A stretch of DNA of 64,000 nt from Numida meleagris (taxonomy: Eukaryota > Chordata > Aves > Galliformes > Numididae): positions 60,155,244 through 60,219,243 of the forward strand of contig NC_034409.1 of NCBI RefSeq assembly GCF_002078875.1, written 5' to 3'. Position 1 is the first letter of the stretch; each line of letters opens with the position of its first letter. Shown here piece after piece: positions 60,196 to 64,000 of this stretch. Under the pieces are notes generated by a model that worked only from the letters and a program-made list of their open reading frames with translations, was not told where the DNA came from and ran no database searches. The position numbers were made by a program, and so were the translations under genes.

Positions 60196-63100
60196 CTGAA
60201 AAAAAAGTCACAAAGTAAAATTAAAGATGTTTTAGGATTCTACCACTCAGCCTCCCTGCAAATTTCTTTGACACAAGTTCCATCTCTCAGTTTCATCCCA
60301 AGTATTTTTGTTTATCTGATCTAGACTCCCACAGCTTTCATTATGGGTTAAAATCTAGCATGTCTTAGTCTATCATTATACTTCCTCCCTAATCACTGAG
60401 TAATCACATTATGAATAAACTAATTTCACAAGTCATATAAGGGAAGAATCACAGAATCATATAGAATCATGGAATGGCTTAGGATGGATGGGATCTTAAA
60501 GATCTTCTAGTTCCAACCTCCCTGCTGTGGGCAGGGCTGCCACCTACCAGACCAGGTTGCTGAGGATCCCATCCAAGCTGGCCCTGAGTGCCCTCAGAGA
60601 TGGGGCATCCACAGCTTCTCTGGAACAGTCCAGAACAAACCCTGGGAAAAAAAAGGCAAAATCTAGGCCCTAACATATGAAACTGCAGGAAAATTCTGTG
60701 GGCCTACAGAAACCAACTTGCCAGCTGTAATGTCTCAGAACTAATTATTTGCCTTTTTTGCCTTATTAAGGTGCTTACTCAAAGTTATAGTTCTGCTTAT
60801 AACTTCCAGATGTACTGCTTATCTGTGATAAATATTCTTCCTGACCACAAGACTTCTATAATAAGAGCAACATCCTTGAACTAGGGATGCAAGTCCAAGA
60901 CAGAGACCAATCATCAGAGACCGGGTGTCTCGAGAAAGCCTGTGCCCAAACACGGACACAGTGAGTAGGGGGACACCTCCCCAAACAACCACCAAAGACC
61001 CCTGCACAAGTGCAGAAAGACTTGGCTATGTTTATGTAACCTTATACTGGTGTAATCCTATCAATATGTAGTAGGTATGTGTGACTTATGTATTAGATAG
61101 GCATATATTAAACATTTTTGAAGATGAATAGAAGAAGATGCGAAGACTCATTGTGCTTGATTTTGTGGAGATTACCCACCTTGTACCCTGCACAGAAATG
61201 AAGCGATGTCTCCTCTCTAAACACCTGTCGATTTAAAAATCTCTCAAAACACATTGAAAGGACAGCAGCTGCACTTGGAGTTCTCTTCCAAACACATATA
61301 CATATGTTTGAAACATATAACAAATGTATAGGAAACACTTGATAGAAATTCAGGTGTTCATTCACTCTAAGGAGCTATGGAGATGCACTTGGTGCAAGAC
61401 AGGGTGGTACAACCCAGCTTCTAGTACTGGCAAAAACCATTCATCTTTTTAGCATTCTTAGAACTCTGTTTGGAAACATGGATTTTGCCAAGTGACTCAG
61501 GGAAAAATGTTAAATATACTGTAAAAACGATAAAGATCTCTGCACAGAGGTAGGAAAAGAAGGGCTTACTGGGGTCAATGTCATTAGCAAGGACTTGAGA
61601 TGCACCACTCATCACAGCAGCTATCGCTGTTGCTCCACATCCACTTCCAAGATCCAAAACAGATCGCCCTTTGACAACACATGGATTATCCAAGATGTAC
61701 CTGCATTTAAAAGAAAAAGCTGTCAAAGCAATAACCCAGATACACAAGTTTCTCGGTTATACATTTTGCTGCAGAAAAAATTCTCATCGTACATGTAGCA
61801 AACCATGGTATCTTAAAGCACACTTATTCCAAATATACAGCTTCTACATAGACCCTTATTTGCCTCTGCTGATTTAAAAAAAAAAAATCAAGAACCTAGA
61901 TCCCAACACATCTGTGTGCAGACAACCAGGAATCCAGACTGGGAAAACAAGACACCCTACCCGCAGACTAAAATAACAGTTGCAGATATTGAGAGATGGC
62001 AGCAAGAAGGTCAGGACCAGGAGTGAAGACACAGAACACCCTGATGAGGAACTCGGGACACGCAGAGGAGCTGGCATCCCATGCCTCTCATCCTGCATTT
62101 CATCACAAGGAATCCTACCAGAGAGCTTTGACAAACACAGCTTGGTGCTCGAGTATGTAGATAAGAGACCAGTGAGTGAAACTGACTTAGTTTTAATGAA
62201 AATAACCTTCTCCTGCGATGTCTGACATCCAGCTTTGTTACACAACACCAGGGCATCATTTGCTGCTGTTCAGTTGCTCTCCTTTCTGAAGGCACCAGGA
62301 AAGACATCTGTGCAGAAGTTCAGCAGCAGCTCAGCCATCTGGCAGCTGCTCCCCTCTGCAGCCGTCACTCCCCCGAGGACAGCGGATTTACTGACGGGTG
62401 GGACCACCATGGAAAGCACTCTGCTTCCTCCTTCTGGAGCTGTGCTTGCACTTGCAGTGATGTTCTTGCAGTAACAGGCAGAGCACGGTCTGGCCCGAAT
62501 GCTGCAAGTGCTGTGTTTCCAGTGGAGTGCTTCTCAAGTTACCTCTCATGACTGTGGTGACTTAGGACAGTGGAACCAACATATCCCCTGGCACAGACAC
62601 CGTGCTGGCATTGGAGACTGCTGTCTGCCATGCTGGGTTAACAAGCTGTCCTACATTGAGAGTTGCTTGAAATCTGGAATGGTGGAAATGCGAACTGTGA
62701 AACAAGCACGGTTAAAGAAGCAGCGTGTTCTCATGTTCCTTTTACAGACTGTGCAGCTAATTTCTGACGCTCCCAATGCATCAAAACAAGTGCATAAATA
62801 ATAGGACAATCAAGTGGTGAGATGGCAATTAATCGGTATTGCTACAGAAATATCTGGGCAAATGAATCAAATAATCATATAACCAAATGTAGAGATTGCC
62901 TTATCTAATTCTATTGTGCAGTGTTTAGGACCACTCTAATTCATTTGGGTGGCAGGCTAATCAACAATTTGATTGTAAGATCCACGTTTTTCCTTGTTCA
63001 AAGTGCCTTCTTATTTACACATTTCTGCCAAAAAAACAGTAAAGCCCTAATTCAGATCTTCCCTTTTCATCTATGTTGACAATGTCTGACAGTTTGTACT

Positions 63101-64000
63101 TTGTTGTAACATTTACAAACTTTTTCTGCTATTCAAAGTGAGAGATTTGATTTTACAGAATAAGAGAACTCTAACTAGTTCCTGAGAATCAGGAATACCA
63201 GATGCATTTTGATTGTAGGTGGTGAAAATGAAAATGTGGCTTCCAATGTGACGAGGTAACAGTCACAGTAAGGCTTGATAATAAGGCTGCTGAAATCCTA
63301 AAGGATTGTAACAGTCCGACCAGCAGTCCCAGGCGCATCAGCACAAACCTACTTCTCTCAGTTGACCAGACACATTTCCACACTCCTGTCTGTCTCCTAC
63401 AACTACCGCACGCACACACAGTCACCACAAAATAGCAGTGCTGTGTGGAGTGCCAATGAGCAATAGAATTAAACACCTTGCTGGGTTTCGGTAGTGACAG
63501 CACAGCTCTTTCATGGATCCAAATTTGGCCGTGTTGTCAACACACATCTCCACAGAAGACAATAGATGTCGGTGTAAGAGCTATAAGCTGCTCTATATAC
63601 ATCACATGCTGAAACTTCACTGCCAACCAGAGGAGATTGCTTCTATCCTGCATAAGCAGAGAATCATGTGCTAAGACAAATACATATCACTGTAAATCAC
63701 TACAGCCAGAGCCAGGTCTGATGTCCTGGCCAGCAGTGGACTGAACTTACTGGCTTCAGTGATGCATACCTGGACAGGGCTTGGCCTCCTGGCCAGTAAA
63801 TTGCCCAGAACGGGTCACCATATGGCCACAGGTCAGGCTTTTCCCTCCAGAACCTGCAGCGAGGGGTGAGGAGGCGCAGCCGGATCTCTGGCGTCAGGTG
63901 CCCACTGCTGGTCACCTCCGTATTCTCTTCCAAAAACGCTCTCACCTCAGGGTCCAGCGACTTGCCAGCACTCCAGTGGCAGCAGCGCTTCCAGCACAGA
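59831..64000 (-). CDS. ETFBKMT: ETFBKMT (METTL20), ETF-beta lysine methyltransferase, last three coding exons; 5' end outside window
   Basis: A class I SAM-dependent methyltransferase of the mitochondrial matrix that methylates lysines of the electron transfer flavoprotein beta subunit and so modulates electron transfer from acyl-CoA dehydrogenases (known for the mammalian enzyme). Visible coding exons, in gene order, are 64000-63770 (partial), 61700-61570 and 60195-59831, all with GT-AG introns. They give 241 residues; the human protein has about 262, so roughly the first 20-30 residues, including the mitochondrial targeting peptide, are missing. Motifs: the family N-terminal block FLEENTEVTSSG and IYWPGGQALSRY, SAM-binding motif I VLDLGSGCGATAIAA, then NDIDP, and the post-motif VLGDMFYDE. 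The C-terminus runs about seven residues past the mammalian end (PSNSLGSC). It converges on AMN1. Confidence 0.95.
60448..60632 (-). repeat. CR1 3' tail in ETFBKMT intron
   Basis: AATCACAGAATCATATAGAA and GGCAGGGCTGCCACCTACC, followed by TCCACAGCTTCTCTGGAACA, a reverse-complement CR1 end in the same sense as the gene. Confidence 0.85.
60732..61000 (-). repeat. LTR-like sequence in ETFBKMT intron
   Basis: On the - strand an apparent LTR end (GGAAGTTATAAGCA) is followed by GAACTATAACTTTGAGTAAG, almost the same as the bases after the LTR-like element at 35,033. Boundaries on the upstream side are unclear. Confidence 0.4.
61570..61700 (-). CDS. ETFBKMT: ETFBKMT middle coding exon (SAM motif I)
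   Basis: 131 nt. Acceptor ATGCAG, donor GTAAGC. Encodes YILDNPCVVKGRSVLDLGSG and on to NDIDP, which contains the glycine-rich SAM-binding loop and the following acidic residue. Ends one base into an Ile codon. Confidence 0.95.
61701..63769 (-). other. ETFBKMT: ETFBKMT intron between the first two visible coding exons
   Basis: 2.1 kb. The 61.9-62.7 kb part is somewhat GC-richer and has short ORFs on both strands that match no family I know. No repeat recognised. Confidence 0.8.
63770..64000 (-). CDS. ETFBKMT: ETFBKMT coding exon (partial at window edge)
   Basis: The frame is open to the window edge, upstream of the first visible Met (63945): residues CCHWSAGKSLDPEVRAF precede and include it. 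That Met is therefore internal and not the start. The exon ends ALSR with AG of a split Arg codon, then donor GTATGC. Confidence 0.93.

Larger units (their letters stand above)
60196..61569 (-). other. ETFBKMT: ETFBKMT intron between the last two coding exons
   Basis: 1.4 kb. Holds a CR1 tail in gene sense (60.45-60.63 kb) and an LTR-like stretch on the - strand at about 61,000-60,732, whose last 65 bp resemble sequence beside the LTR-like element at 35.0 kb. Confidence 0.8.

Noticed and set aside
1..64000. CRISPR arrays, operons or phage-type systems
   Set aside because: No regularly spaced repeats and no prokaryotic gene arrangement; the window is avian nuclear DNA.

Overview
This window is vertebrate nuclear DNA, almost certainly from a bird and probably a galliform such as chicken, turkey or quail. 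Three things support this. Many chicken-repeat-1 (CR1) LINE fragments end in short ATTCTATGATT-type tails. Two internally deleted mariner copies have Galluhop-like inverted repeats. Two genes with clear vertebrate orthologues, AMN1 and ETFBKMT (METTL20), lie side by side. There is no bacterial-type gene organisation and no CRISPR array.

Layout. Positions 1 to about 36,000 are a gene-free, repeat-rich flank. It holds CR1 pieces, a solo LTR that carries a second LTR nested inside it (9,657-10,569), a related solo LTR with an expanded U3 (18,540-19,207), two mariner deletion derivatives (11,673-12,216 and 19,695-20,258), an inverted-repeat complex (28,311-29,145), and a decayed endogenous retrovirus pol region (about 30,225-34,330) split by a 2.3-kb CR1. 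A CpG-rich promoter at about 36,050-36,420 has a ZNF143-type site and a YY1-type site and starts AMN1. AMN1 runs on the + strand in seven coding exons (36,216-56,359) and encodes 266 residues of leucine-rich repeat protein. ETFBKMT lies on the - strand (64,000 down to 59,831). Its last three coding exons are inside the window and its N-terminus is beyond the right edge. The two genes converge tail to tail, with about 3.5 kb between their stop codons.

Function. AMN1 is a substrate-recognition-like LRR protein named after yeast Amn1. ETFBKMT is a mitochondrial SAM-dependent lysine methyltransferase acting on the electron transfer flavoprotein beta subunit. They are not known to act in one pathway; their closeness is conserved gene order.

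I found no new multi-gene system. The observations most worth checking are a possible in-frame alternative terminal exon of AMN1 in intron 4 (51,950 to about 52,205), the nested LTR with a perfect 6-bp target duplication, the inverted-repeat complex near 28.3-29.1 kb, and a short segment shared between an LTR-like sequence at 35.0 kb and the ETFBKMT intron at 60.8 kb.
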